The translations under genes were made by a program, and so were the position numbers. From the NCBI GenBank assembly GCA_022511505.1, contig JAFLTK010000251.1, positions 1 to 13,760 of the forward strand: 13,760 nt of DNA, written 5' to 3'. Below are positions 1-6,151 of the stretch, in pieces; the stretch's first letter is position 1; each line of letters begins with the position of its first letter. Under the pieces are notes generated by a model that searched no databases, was not told where the DNA came from, and saw only the letters and a list, made by a program, of their open reading frames with translations. The stretch comes from Muribaculaceae bacterium. Lineage in GTDB: Bacteria > Bacteroidota > Bacteroidia > Bacteroidales > Muribaculaceae.

Positions 1-2455
1 AACCCGAGCATGCGCCCGAGAATTCAAAGAGCGGAGTTGCAAACTGGCTGTTCTTGACGTTGCTCTTAACGTCGACGAGAGCCTGCTTGCTGGCAACTTC
101 CTTAACACAGTAGTCCCATTCTTTCTGAACGTCGAGTTGGGTCTCGAGGGGCTTCATAACGAGAGCCTTCACGCCCTTCTTGCCGGGGCAGACGTCAACA
201 CAGTTGCCGCAACCCAGACAGTCGAGAACGTCGACGCCCTGAACGAAGCTCATGCCGGCAAACTGCTTGCCAATGGCAACGATAGTCTTGTCTTTGCCGA
301 AGGGTGCGCCTTCCATTTCTTTCTCGTCGAGCAGGAACGGACGGATAGCGGCGTGGGGGCAGACGTAGGCACACTTGTTACACTGGATACAGTTCTCGGG
401 AAGCCACTCGGGAACGAAGGCTGCAACGCCGCGCTTCTCGTAGGCTGCGGTGCCCTGCTGCCAGGTGCCGTCCTCGATGCCCTTGAAGGCAGATACCTTC
501 AACAGGTCGCCGTCCTGAGCGTTGATGGGGCGAACGATTTCGTTGATGAACGCGGGATCGTCGTTCTTGGCGGGCTCGTCGGCGGGGAGGTTGCTCCATG
601 CCTTGTCGACGGGGAGCTGCTTGTACTCGCCGCCACGGTCAACGGCTGCATAGTTCTTGTCGACAACGTCCTGACCCTTCTTGCCATAGCTCTTGACGAT
701 GAATTTCTTCATCTGCTCAACGGCGAGGTCAACGGGGATAACCTCGGTGATGCGGAAGAAAGCGCTTTGGAGGATGGTGTTGGTGCGGTTGCCGAGACCG
801 ATTTCCTGAGCAATCTTGGTAGCGTTGATGTAGTAAACGGTGATGTCGTTGTCGGCGAAATATTTCTTAACGTTGTTGGGCAGGTTCTTAGCCAACTCGT
901 CGCCTTCCCAGATGGTGTTGAGAAGGAATGTGCCGCCCTTGCGGAGACCGCGAGTGACGTCATACATGTGGAGGTAGGCCTGAACGTGGCAAGCAACAAA
1001 GTTGGGGGTAGTTACCAGATAGGTCGAGCGGATGGGGTTGTCACCAAAGCGGAGGTGTGAGCAAGTGAAACCGCCCGATTTCTTTGAGTCGTAGGCAAAG
1101 TAGGCCTGGCAATATTTATTGGTGTTGTCACCGATAATCTTAACCGAGTTCTTGTTTGCACCAACGGTACCGTCGGCACCGAGGCCATAGAACTTAGCCT
1201 CAAAGGTGTCACCGCCAAGGGCGATTTCTTCTTTGGGAGGCAGCGAGGTGAAGGTAACATCGTCGATGATACCAACGGTGAAGTTGTTTTTGGGCTCGGG
1301 GAGGGCGAGGTTTTCAAAGACAGCGATAATCTGGGCGGGAGTGGTGTCCTTAGAGGCCAGACCATAGCGGCCACCGACGATAACGGGGGCGTTCTCCTTG
1401 CCATAGAAGCAGTCTTTAACATCGAGATAAAGGGGCTCGCCGGTAGCGCCGGGTTCCTTGGTGCGGTCGAGGACGGCGATGCGCTTTGCAGTAGCGGGAA
1501 CGGCTGCAAGGAAGTGCTTTGCCGAGAAAGGACGGTAGAGGTGAACCGAAACAAGACCTACCTTTTCGCCCTGGGCAACGAGGTGGTCGATAGCCTCCTG
1601 AGCGGCCTGGGTAACAGAACCCATGGCGATGATGACGCGCTCGGCATCCTCGGCGCCATAGTAGTTGAACAGTTTGTATTCGCGGCCGGTGATTTCGCTG
1701 ATTTTCTTCATGTAGTCTTCAACGATAGCGGGCACGGCGTTGTAGTATTCGTTGCAGCTTTCGCGGTGCTGGAAGAATACGTCGCCATTCTCGGCCATAC
1801 CGCGGGCAACGGGCTTCTCGGGGTTGAGGGCGCGGGCGCGGAAGTCGGCCAGAGCCTCCCAGTCGAGGAGAGCGGCAAGGTCATCCTGCTCAACGACCTC
1901 AATCTTCTGAATCTCGTGTGATGTGCGGAAACCGTCAAAGAAGTTTACAAACGGCACGCGGCTCTTGATGGTTGAAAGGTGGGCAACACCGGCCAGATCC
2001 ATAACTTCCTGAACCGAACCCTCGGCGAGCATGGCGAAACCGGTCTGACGAACCGACATAACGTCCTGGTGGTCACCGAAGATGCTCAGCGCGTGGCTGG
2101 CAAGAGTACGAGCCGATACGTGGAACACGCTCGGAAGAAGCTCGCCGGCAATTTTATACATGTTGGGAATCATCAGCAGCAAGCCCTGTGATGCAGTGTA
2201 GGTAGTTGTCAAGGCACCTGCCTGAAGCGAACCGTGAACGGCACCGGCGGCACCACCTTCACTCTGCATTTCCTGAACGAGAACGGTCTCGCCGAAGATG
2301 TTTTTGCGACCTGCAGCGGCCCACTCGTCAACATATTCAGCCATGGTCGACGACGGGGTGATGGGATAGATTGCTGCTACCTCCGAGAACATATAGGAGA
2401 TATGAGCAGCAGCCTGGTTACCATCACAGGTCATAAATTTTTTTTCTTTGCTCAT
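1..2455 (-). CDS. nifJ: Pyruvate:ferredoxin (flavodoxin) oxidoreductase, 3'-truncated by window edge
   Basis: Oxidatively decarboxylates pyruvate with CoA to acetyl-CoA and CO2, passing electrons to ferredoxin; a cytoplasmic enzyme central to anaerobic fermentation. The first 818 codons are present; the usual single-chain enzyme has about 1,180 residues, so most of the C-terminal TPP-binding domain lies outside. Visible landmarks: the pyruvate-domain motif YPITPSSTMAE at residues 30-40; SARTLASHALSIFGDH with Arg116, matching the substrate-binding Arg of characterised PFORs; two [4Fe-4S] sets at Cys689/692/695/699 and Cys746/749/752/756; and SGACSG with Cys816, the first ligand of the proximal cluster. 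The start at 2455 gives MSKEKKF, which fits the family; an in-frame ATG at 2497 would add 14 residues and is less likely. No Shine-Dalgarno is seen. The gene is divergent from lptE and has its own promoter. Family assignment is near certain. Confidence 0.97.
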   Translation of the reverse strand, partial: MSKEKKFMTCDGNQAAAHISYMFSEVAAIYPITPSSTMAEYVDEWAAAGRKNIFGETVLVQEMQSEGGAAGAVHGSLQAGALTTTYTASQGLLLMIPNMYKIAGELLPSVFHVSARTLASHALSIFGDHQDVMSVRQTGFAMLAEGSVQEVMDLAGVAHLSTIKSRVPFVNFFDGFRTSHEIQKIEVVEQDDLAALLDWEALADFRARALNPEKPVARGMAENGDVFFQHRESCNEYYNAVPAIVEDYMKKISEITGREYKLFNYYGAEDAERVIIAMGSVTQAAQEAIDHLVAQGEKVGLVSVHLYRPFSAKHFLAAVPATAKRIAVLDRTKEPGATGEPLYLDVKDCFYGKENAPVIVGGRYGLASKDTTPAQIIAVFENLALPEPKNNFTVGIIDDVTFTSLPPKEEIALGGDTFEAKFYGLGADGTVGANKNSVKIIGDNTNKYCQAYFAYDSKKSGGFTCSHLRFGDNPIRSTYLVTTPNFVACHVQAYLHMYDVTRGLRKGGTFLLNTIWEGDELAKNLPNNVKKYFADNDITVYYINATKIAQEIGLGNRTNTILQSAFFRITEVIPVDLAVEQMKKFIVKSYGKKGQDVVDKNYAAVDRGGEYKQLPVDKAWSNLPADEPAKNDDPAFINEIVRPINAQDGDLLKVSAFKGIEDGTWQQGTAAYEKRGVAAFVPEWLPENCIQCNKCAYVCPHAAIRPFLLDEKEMEGAPFGKDKTIVAIGKQFAGMSFVQGVDVLDCLGCGNCVDVCPGKKGVKALVMKPLETQLDVQKEWDYCVKEVASKQALVDVKSNVKNSQFATPLFEFSGACSG

Positions 2456-2504
2456 AATGTTGGTATTAAAATGGTATTTTTCAATTCTTTTGGTCATGAT
2501 TCAG

Positions 2505-2543
2505 GGCCCGGGGACGGGCCGGCACTGTGGCAATCTGATTGCC
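2505..2543 (-). other. Two hairpins in the nifJ leader
   Basis: Between the promoter and the start codon, the minus-strand transcript can form two perfect 6-bp stems. One pairs 2529-2534 with 2538-2543 (GGCAAT and ATTGCC around a 3-nt loop). The other pairs 2505-2510 with 2515-2520 (GGCCCG and CGGGCC around a 4-nt loop). They are 8 nt apart and neither is followed by a U-run, so they do not look like an intrinsic terminator. They might stabilise the transcript or control translation; the function is unknown. Confidence 0.5.
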
Positions 2544-2570
2544 GAGACGCCAAGACGCGGTTTTGCACGG

Positions 2571-2601
2571 CAAAGATAACACTATTTGGATAAAAAATCA
2601 A
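2571..2601 (-). promoter_or_regulatory. Bacteroidota-type promoter for nifJ
   Basis: Read on the minus strand, TATCTTTG (2578-2571) matches the Bacteroidota -7 consensus TAnnTTTG exactly. A TTG at 2601-2599 lies 20 bp upstream, the expected spacing for the -33 element. Transcription would start near 2567, giving a leader of about 110 nt before the nifJ ATG. Confidence 0.7.
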
Positions 2602-2681
2602 GAACCAAGGCAATTTTCACAAATGTTTACCTCGCGCGGCGACACTCGGCGACGTCATTGTCGTGACGGGAGGTTCCGGCG

Positions 2682-2703
2682 TCTCGATCTTTTCTCGATC
2701 TTT
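2682..2703. repeat. 11-bp perfect tandem repeat upstream of lptE promoter
   Basis: TCTCGATCTTT occurs twice head to tail (2682-2692 and 2693-2703). The second copy ends 35 bp before the -33 element of the lptE promoter. A period of about one helical turn puts both copies on the same DNA face, which would suit a regulator binding in tandem, but a chance slippage product is equally possible. Confidence 0.6.
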
Positions 2704-2738
2704 TAAAGTCACCGGAGCTCAAACATCCCATCTTCGAG

Positions 2739-2769
2739 TTGACGCGCTCGAGAAAATTTATTACCTTTG
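2739..2769 (+). promoter_or_regulatory. Bacteroidota-type promoter for lptE operon
   Basis: TTG at 2739-2741 and TACCTTTG at 2762-2769 are separated by 20 bp, a very good match to the -33/-7 consensus. The -7 box ends only 4 bp before the GTG chosen as the lptE start, so the transcript should begin at or just before that codon. Confidence 0.75.
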
Positions 2770-2773
2770 CAAA

Positions 2774-3298
2774 GTGAAAAGATTTATCGTCATATTAACC
2801 GCGATGACGGTAGCCGCGATTGCGGCCTTCTTGCCGTCGTGTTCCATCAGCTACAAGCTGAATGGAACGGCCATCGACTACTCGATTTATAAGACAATCG
2901 AGGTCAGCCAGTTCCCTATTCGCGCGGCGCTTGTCTACCCTCCGTTGCAGCAGACGTTTGAAAACGAGTTGATGGACTACATCACCCGCAACACGCGCCT
3001 GCAGGTAATCGACACCGGCAACTCTGACCTAAGCCTCGAAGGCGAAATCACCGGCTACTCGCTGTCGCCTCAGGCCGTCACCGAGAACGCATACGCCTCG
3101 CGAACGCGCCTGACAATCCAGGTGCGCGTCAAATACACCGACCACCGAAGCGAGGGCAAAGATATCGACCAAACATTCTCGGCCTACCGCGATTTTGACG
3201 CATCTGAAATACTGACCGATGTTCAGGACCAGTTGTGTCAGGAAATATCCAAGGAACTCGTCGAGTTGATATTCAACTCAACCCTCGGCGACTGGTAA
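2774..3298 (+). CDS. lptE: LptE-family outer-membrane lipoprotein (LPS assembly)
   Basis: LptE is the lipoprotein plug of the LptD beta-barrel that inserts lipopolysaccharide into the outer leaflet. The 174-residue product has a lipoprotein signal: basic n-region KRF, a hydrophobic stretch to residue 20, and the lipobox LPSC with Cys23 as the lipidated residue. The mature start SISYKLNGTAIDY and the following PIRAALVYPPLQQTFENEL are what I know from Bacteroidota LptE proteins. The start is uncertain: GTG at 2774 supplies the positive n-region but leaves almost no leader behind the promoter. ATG at 2804 would give a leader of about 30 nt but a signal peptide with no basic residue. The upstream GTG at 2663 precedes the promoter and is rejected. 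It is the first gene of an operon with the next gene (21-bp gap) and secG. Confidence 0.85.
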   Translation: MKRFIVILTAMTVAAIAAFLPSCSISYKLNGTAIDYSIYKTIEVSQFPIRAALVYPPLQQTFENELMDYITRNTRLQVIDTGNSDLSLEGEITGYSLSPQAVTENAYASRTRLTIQVRVKYTDHRSEGKDIDQTFSAYRDFDASEILTDVQDQLCQEISKELVELIFNSTLGDW

Positions 3299-3319
3299 CA
3301 TCCTCTAACCCTCTCTGTT

Positions 3320-4267
3320 ATGACCTCAGCAAACCCCTACAAAACACCGATGCAGCGCTTGCTTGACGCCATCGCCGACCCCGGAGCATCCATCTCGGCG
3401 TCGGTCGTAGAGCAAATCGACCGGGCCTATCCATATTTCACGCTTGCCGATGCCATCCTGCTGCAACGCGACGGCAAAACGCTCGACGCCGACACCCGCA
3501 GGCGCCTCAGCGAGCGTCTTGCCCTCAACGCCTCAGACCCCGACACCCTCTTTATGCTCATCGACCCCCATCATCAGACGTGGGCCGACTTCTACCCCGA
3601 CGACAACGCCGAGCCCGAGACCCCGTCGACCGACGACGCCATCGACACCTTCCTCAAAACCTACGGCCACAGCGACCCCGCCGCTGATGCCGTGCTCGAG
3701 AAACTCATCTTCAATCCCCCGGCTCCCGACTATATGTCGCTCCTCGAGGCCGAAGGCGATGCCGAGGCGGCCGCACTTGCCGCCGATGACGACACCGCCG
3801 CCGCCGTTGCCGCCCTATCCCCCGGCGTTCCGGCAGCCGTCCCCGTCCCCGAGCCGGTCGTAGAGGCTGCCGTTGAGGTGCCGGTTAAGGCGGTTGAACC
3901 TGCCCTTGAGCCAAAAGTTGAGCCAAAAGCAGTCGAGCCGGTCAAAAAAACACGAGTCGCCGGTCCCGCCGTCCCACCACCCTTCCATCGCGAGCGCTTT
4001 AACGCCTCTATGGCCAACATTGTCGACTCGCAAACATCTGAGAATAAAGACGTTAAGCCACAAAAACAACCGCGACACCCCAAAGCGCAACCATCATCAT
4101 CGCTCAGCGAATCGCTGGCCAAAATCTACATCAGTCAGGGTCGTTATGACAAGGCATACGAAATTATAGAGTCGTTAAGTTTGAATAATCCAAAAAAAAG
4201 TGTTTACTTTGCAGACCAATTGCGATTTCTTCGCAAACTTATAATAAACCAACAATCTAAAAAATAA
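3320..4267 (+). CDS. Bacteroidota-conserved protein of unknown function with TPR-like C-terminus
   Basis: The 315-residue soluble protein has no signal peptide or membrane segment. Three parts are visible. An N-terminal region (about 1-150) contains YPYFTLADAILLQRDG and a second conserved-looking block IDTFLKTYG / LEKLIFNPPAPDY. A low-complexity linker rich in Ala, Pro, Val, Glu and Lys (about 150-220) carries repeated VEP-type segments. A basic spacer leads to a C-terminal helical pair (about 261-310, SLAKIYISQGRYDKAYEII) that reads like one tetratricopeptide repeat. From memory, similar proteins often lie beside secG in Bacteroidota, but I cannot name a function. It sits between LptE and SecG (5-bp gap to secG), so a role as an adaptor in envelope biogenesis is possible but is only inference from position. 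The GC-rich body makes long open frames on the other strands, which are shadows. Confidence 0.78.
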   Translation: MTSANPYKTPMQRLLDAIADPGASISASVVEQIDRAYPYFTLADAILLQRDGKTLDADTRRRLSERLALNASDPDTLFMLIDPHHQTWADFYPDDNAEPETPSTDDAIDTFLKTYGHSDPAADAVLEKLIFNPPAPDYMSLLEAEGDAEAAALAADDDTAAAVAALSPGVPAAVPVPEPVVEAAVEVPVKAVEPALEPKVEPKAVEPVKKTRVAGPAVPPPFHRERFNASMANIVDSQTSENKDVKPQKQPRHPKAQPSSSLSESLAKIYISQGRYDKAYEIIESLSLNNPKKSVYFADQLRFLRKLIINQQSKK

Positions 4268-4272
4268 TAAAG

Positions 4273-4614
4273 ATGTTTGTCGTTCTTGTTATTCTATCTC
4301 TCCTCGTAGCAATTCTTCTCATTGGCGTCGTGCTCATCCAGAAGTCAAAAGGTGGCGGTCTGTCGTCGACCTTTGCCGGCTCAAACCAGATTATGGGTGT
4401 GCGCCGCACCAACTCAGTCATCGAGAAAATGACATGGTCGCTCGCCGGTGCCCTCGCCGTGCTCGCCATCCTGTCGACATTCTTCATGCCCGCCGCGTTG
4501 ACCCCCACCTCTCGCGTTAACGCTACCGCTACCGAGCAGACCCAAGGTGGTAACTTCGACACTCAGGCTCCCGCTGCACCTGCTGCACCTGCCGCACCCG
4601 CTGCCGGCGAATAA
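4273..4614 (+). CDS. secG: Preprotein translocase subunit SecG
   Basis: SecG is the small accessory subunit of the SecYEG channel in the inner membrane that assists SecA-driven export. The 113-residue product has the expected two-helix hairpin: TM1 at about residues 2-22, the conserved glycine-rich loop IQKSKGGGLSSTFAG followed by GVRRTNSVIEKMTW, and TM2 at about 55-76. Length is close to E. coli SecG (110 residues). The tail from residue 100 is four near-identical 9-bp units coding Pro-Ala-Ala and then GE. The ATG at 4273 follows the upstream gene's tandem stops by 2 bp, so it is the last gene of the lptE operon and probably translationally coupled. Confidence 0.94.
   Translation: MFVVLVILSLLVAILLIGVVLIQKSKGGGLSSTFAGSNQIMGVRRTNSVIEKMTWSLAGALAVLAILSTFFMPAALTPTSRVNATATEQTQGGNFDTQAPAAPAAPAAPAAGE
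4570..4605 (+). repeat. Four 9-bp Pro-Ala-Ala codon repeats at secG 3' end
   Basis: Units CCCGCTGCA, CCTGCTGCA, CCTGCCGCA and CCCGCTGCC follow each other in frame and encode PAA four times. They form the disordered C-terminal tail of SecG and could vary in number between strains by slippage. Confidence 0.8.
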
Positions 4615-4660
4615 TTGATAGCGAGTCTCAAGCGTTCGAGACACCACATTATAATATATC

Positions 4661-4707
4661 ACAAAGTGGACGTGTGTCATACCCTCCGACCGCGCGTCCA
4701 CCTTTGT
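4661..4707 (+). terminator. Long inverted repeat after secG, possible terminator
   Basis: ACAAAGTGGACG at 4661-4672 pairs with CGTCCAC at 4695-4701 plus TTTGT at 4703-4707, with a single bulged C at 4702. This makes a 12-bp stem around a 22-nt GC-rich loop. It lies 46 bp after the secG stop and would suit the end of the lptE-secG transcript, but no T-run follows, so a processing or other structural role is as likely. Confidence 0.4.
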
Positions 4708-4724
4708 TGTACCCATCCATACGC

Positions 4725-4772
4725 AAATCAACAAGCGCCAACCCGTTGATTTTGTGTACGTCCCGCAGGACG
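4725..4772 (+). other. Two adjacent hairpins
   Basis: AAATCAAC (4725-4732) pairs with GTTGATTT (4745-4752) around a 12-nt loop. Immediately after it, CGTCC (4759-4763) pairs with GGACG (4768-4772) around the tetraloop CGCA. Close packing of two stems suggests a folded RNA or a palindromic repeat unit; no function can be assigned. Confidence 0.45.
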
Positions 4773-4914
4773 ATAGCCATCTTCTTAACAAACGAGTTCA
4801 GCGAGCAGTGTGCAAATAATACGATAACTAACCAGACAAGAAATGCAGCTCCTACCGGGGTAGGTACACATTAGGTGGTATCCCGTCCCCCCCCATTTTA
4901 CCCCAGATGGTTAG

Positions 4915-4935
4915 CCTCCGACATAAGGTCGGAGG
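4915..4935. other. Perfect 8-bp GC-rich hairpin
   Basis: CCTCCGAC (4915-4922) and GTCGGAGG (4928-4935) form a perfect stem with a 5-nt loop ATAAG. It is terminator-like in strength in either direction, but neither side shows a proper T-run. The left arm is identical to 4683-4690 in the loop of the hairpin after secG. Confidence 0.55.
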
Positions 4936-4963
4936 AGCGCAAAGTCGATAAAGTTTTGTAGAA

Positions 4964-5031
4964 TGGACGCGACATATCGTGTCAGCATATAACACTGATT
5001 ATTATTGCATTAAGTGGGCGCGACATATCGC
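4964..5031. repeat. Pair of 16-bp palindromic direct repeats (REP-like)
   Basis: TGGACGCGACATATCG (4964-4979) and TGGGCGCGACATATCG (5015-5030) differ at one base and start 51 bp apart. Each folds around the loop CATA. The first makes GACGCGA/TCGTGTC (4966-4972 with 4977-4983, one G-U pair). The second makes GCGA/TCGC (5020-5023 with 5028-5031). This layout resembles dispersed REP-type palindromes; whether it recurs elsewhere in the genome cannot be seen here. Confidence 0.6.
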
Positions 5032-5151
5032 ATCTCTACTGGATAACCATGTTTTGAAACTCCCTATACCAACCTCGATGATATTAGGGCTATAAGCTCA
5101 TCACGTTATAAAATGTGATTCATTATTGCACACAGGGCGCCGCTCCTCGTT

Positions 5152-6096
5152 TTATTTTAGGTCGGCGGCGAGGCGGCGCAGGGTGTCGCTGACGTCGAGT
5201 CCGATGGCTTTGCGCAACTGGTTGATGTCCTTGAAACGCTGCTCGTCGCGCAGGCGGTGCATAAACTCGACCAGCAATTCGTCGTCATAGAGGTAGCCGG
5301 TGAAGCCGGGGATGTGAATTTCGATGGAGAGCTCGGGGGAACTCAGCTCGGGGTTGTCGACGGTGGGGCGGAAACCTATGTTGACAACGGCGGGGCGGCG
5401 CATGCCATCGGGGGTGGTGACGTATGTGGCATAGACACCTGTGCCGGGAATAAGGGTATTTGAGGCCGAAGGGCGCAGGTTGGCGGTAGGGAAGCCCATG
5501 GTTCGTCCCAGGTGCTTGCCTTCGATAACGATGCCGCGCAGGGCATAGGGGTGGCCAAGCAGCCGCCCGGCTTCCTCGACGCGTCCGGCGGCAACGTGCT
5601 CGCGGATGGTCGACGAACTGATGGTCTGATTGTCGGGGTTGCGATATTCGGGCGCTGCAACTATCTCGAGGTCAATCTCGTTGCCAATGGCCTGATATTC
5701 TTTGAGACCGTCGGCGCGGTCGTGGCCAAAGCGGTTGTTGAACCCGACAACGAGGGTGTCGACACCAAAACTTTTCTTCAGGCGCTCGAGAAACTTGCGT
5801 GCGCTCTGGCGGCGCATGCGCTCGTTGAACGATAGCAGGATGATATCCACAACGCCCTGTGCGCCGAGGGCGTCAACGCGGTCGGTCAGGGTTGAGAGCA
5901 TCATCGGCGCCTTCTCGGGGTCGACAACGCGCTTGGGGTGGTCACTGAAGGTGACCACTGCCGGGGTCAACCCGCGGTTGCGGGCTTCGAGCAACAGGTA
6001 GTCGATTAGGAAACGGTGGCCAAGGTGTAGCCCGTCCCACATTCCTATGGCGGCAACGCGACGGCGACGGCGGTCGGCTTTGGTGATTATATTCAT
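5152..6096 (-). CDS. ribF: Bifunctional riboflavin kinase / FMN adenylyltransferase
   Basis: RibF phosphorylates riboflavin to FMN and adenylates FMN to FAD in the cytoplasm. The 314-residue length equals the usual bifunctional form (E. coli 313). The N-terminal adenylyltransferase domain carries IGMWDGLHLGH (residues 17-27, the nucleotidyltransferase HxGH signature; WDG replaces the more common FDG) and SSTIRE (161-166). The C-terminal kinase domain shows GRTMGFPTAN (197-206), IPGTGVY (216-222), NIGFRPTV (239-246) and the E259/H261 pair. The ATG at 6096 places the first strand correctly. It is the last gene of the sirtuin-HAD-ribF operon, 43 bp after the HAD stop. No FMN riboswitch is seen. 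Confidence 0.97.
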   Translation of the reverse strand: MNIITKADRRRRRVAAIGMWDGLHLGHRFLIDYLLLEARNRGLTPAVVTFSDHPKRVVDPEKAPMMLSTLTDRVDALGAQGVVDIILLSFNERMRRQSARKFLERLKKSFGVDTLVVGFNNRFGHDRADGLKEYQAIGNEIDLEIVAAPEYRNPDNQTISSSTIREHVAAGRVEEAGRLLGHPYALRGIVIEGKHLGRTMGFPTANLRPSASNTLIPGTGVYATYVTTPDGMRRPAVVNIGFRPTVDNPELSSPELSIEIHIPGFTGYLYDDELLVEFMHRLRDEQRFKDINQLRKAIGLDVSDTLRRLAADLK

Positions 6097-6103
6097 ATCT
6101 TAG

Positions 6104-6151
6104 TTTAAGTTTCTCAAGTTCAACTTAAAGTTTAGAATTTTAAAGTTTAGA
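6104..6151. repeat. AT-rich short repeats between HAD gene and ribF
   Basis: TTAAAGTTTAGA occurs twice (6125-6136 and 6140-6151); the second copy contains the stop codon of the HAD gene. In addition TTTAAGTT (6104-6111) and AACTTAAA (6122-6129) form an 8-bp inverted repeat. The whole gap looks built from degenerate AAGTTT-type units, as expected for slippage-prone spacer DNA. Confidence 0.6.

Larger units (their letters stand above)
2456..2773. other. Divergent nifJ/lptE intergenic region
   Basis: This 318-bp gap has no convincing gene. It holds the nifJ leader and promoter on the left, the lptE promoter on the right, and between them a GC-rich stretch (about 2631-2680) with a short inverted repeat (2653-2657 with 2664-2668, CGTCA/TGACG) and an 11-bp tandem repeat at 2682-2703. 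Confidence 0.8.
4615..5151. other. Gene-free, hairpin-rich region between secG and ribF
   Basis: This 537-bp stretch between convergent operons has no credible coding region; the frames present are short and lack a good start. It holds at least six inverted repeats: 4625-4642, 4661-4707, 4725-4752, 4759-4772, 4851-4864 and 4915-4935. It also holds a pair of direct repeats (4964-4979 and 5015-5030) that themselves fold, a run of eight C (4887-4894), and weak AT-rich inverted repeats near 5062-5089 and 5100-5119 that might end ribF transcription. No clear stem plus T-run terminator is visible for either operon. It may be a repeat cluster, a structured RNA, or degraded mobile DNA. Confidence 0.7.

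Noticed and set aside
137..1060. 307-codon open frame antisense to nifJ
   Set aside because: It is a mirror of the nifJ codon pattern; nifJ carries the Fe-S cysteine motifs on the opposite strand.
2663..2773. Upstream GTG extension of lptE
   Set aside because: It would begin upstream of the lptE promoter and bury the lipoprotein signal peptide 37 residues into the protein.
4674..4874. 66-codon open frame after secG
   Set aside because: It starts with GTG inside a hairpin loop, has no promoter match or leader, and its composition is not protein-like.
4615..5151. tRNA, tmRNA, SRP RNA, RNase P RNA or a CRISPR array
   Set aside because: No cloverleaf, tag-peptide frame, SRP core or regularly spaced repeats could be found; only two copies of the 16-bp repeat exist.
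6097..6139. FMN riboswitch before ribF
   Set aside because: The gap is only 43 bp, AT-rich and without the conserved RFN core.
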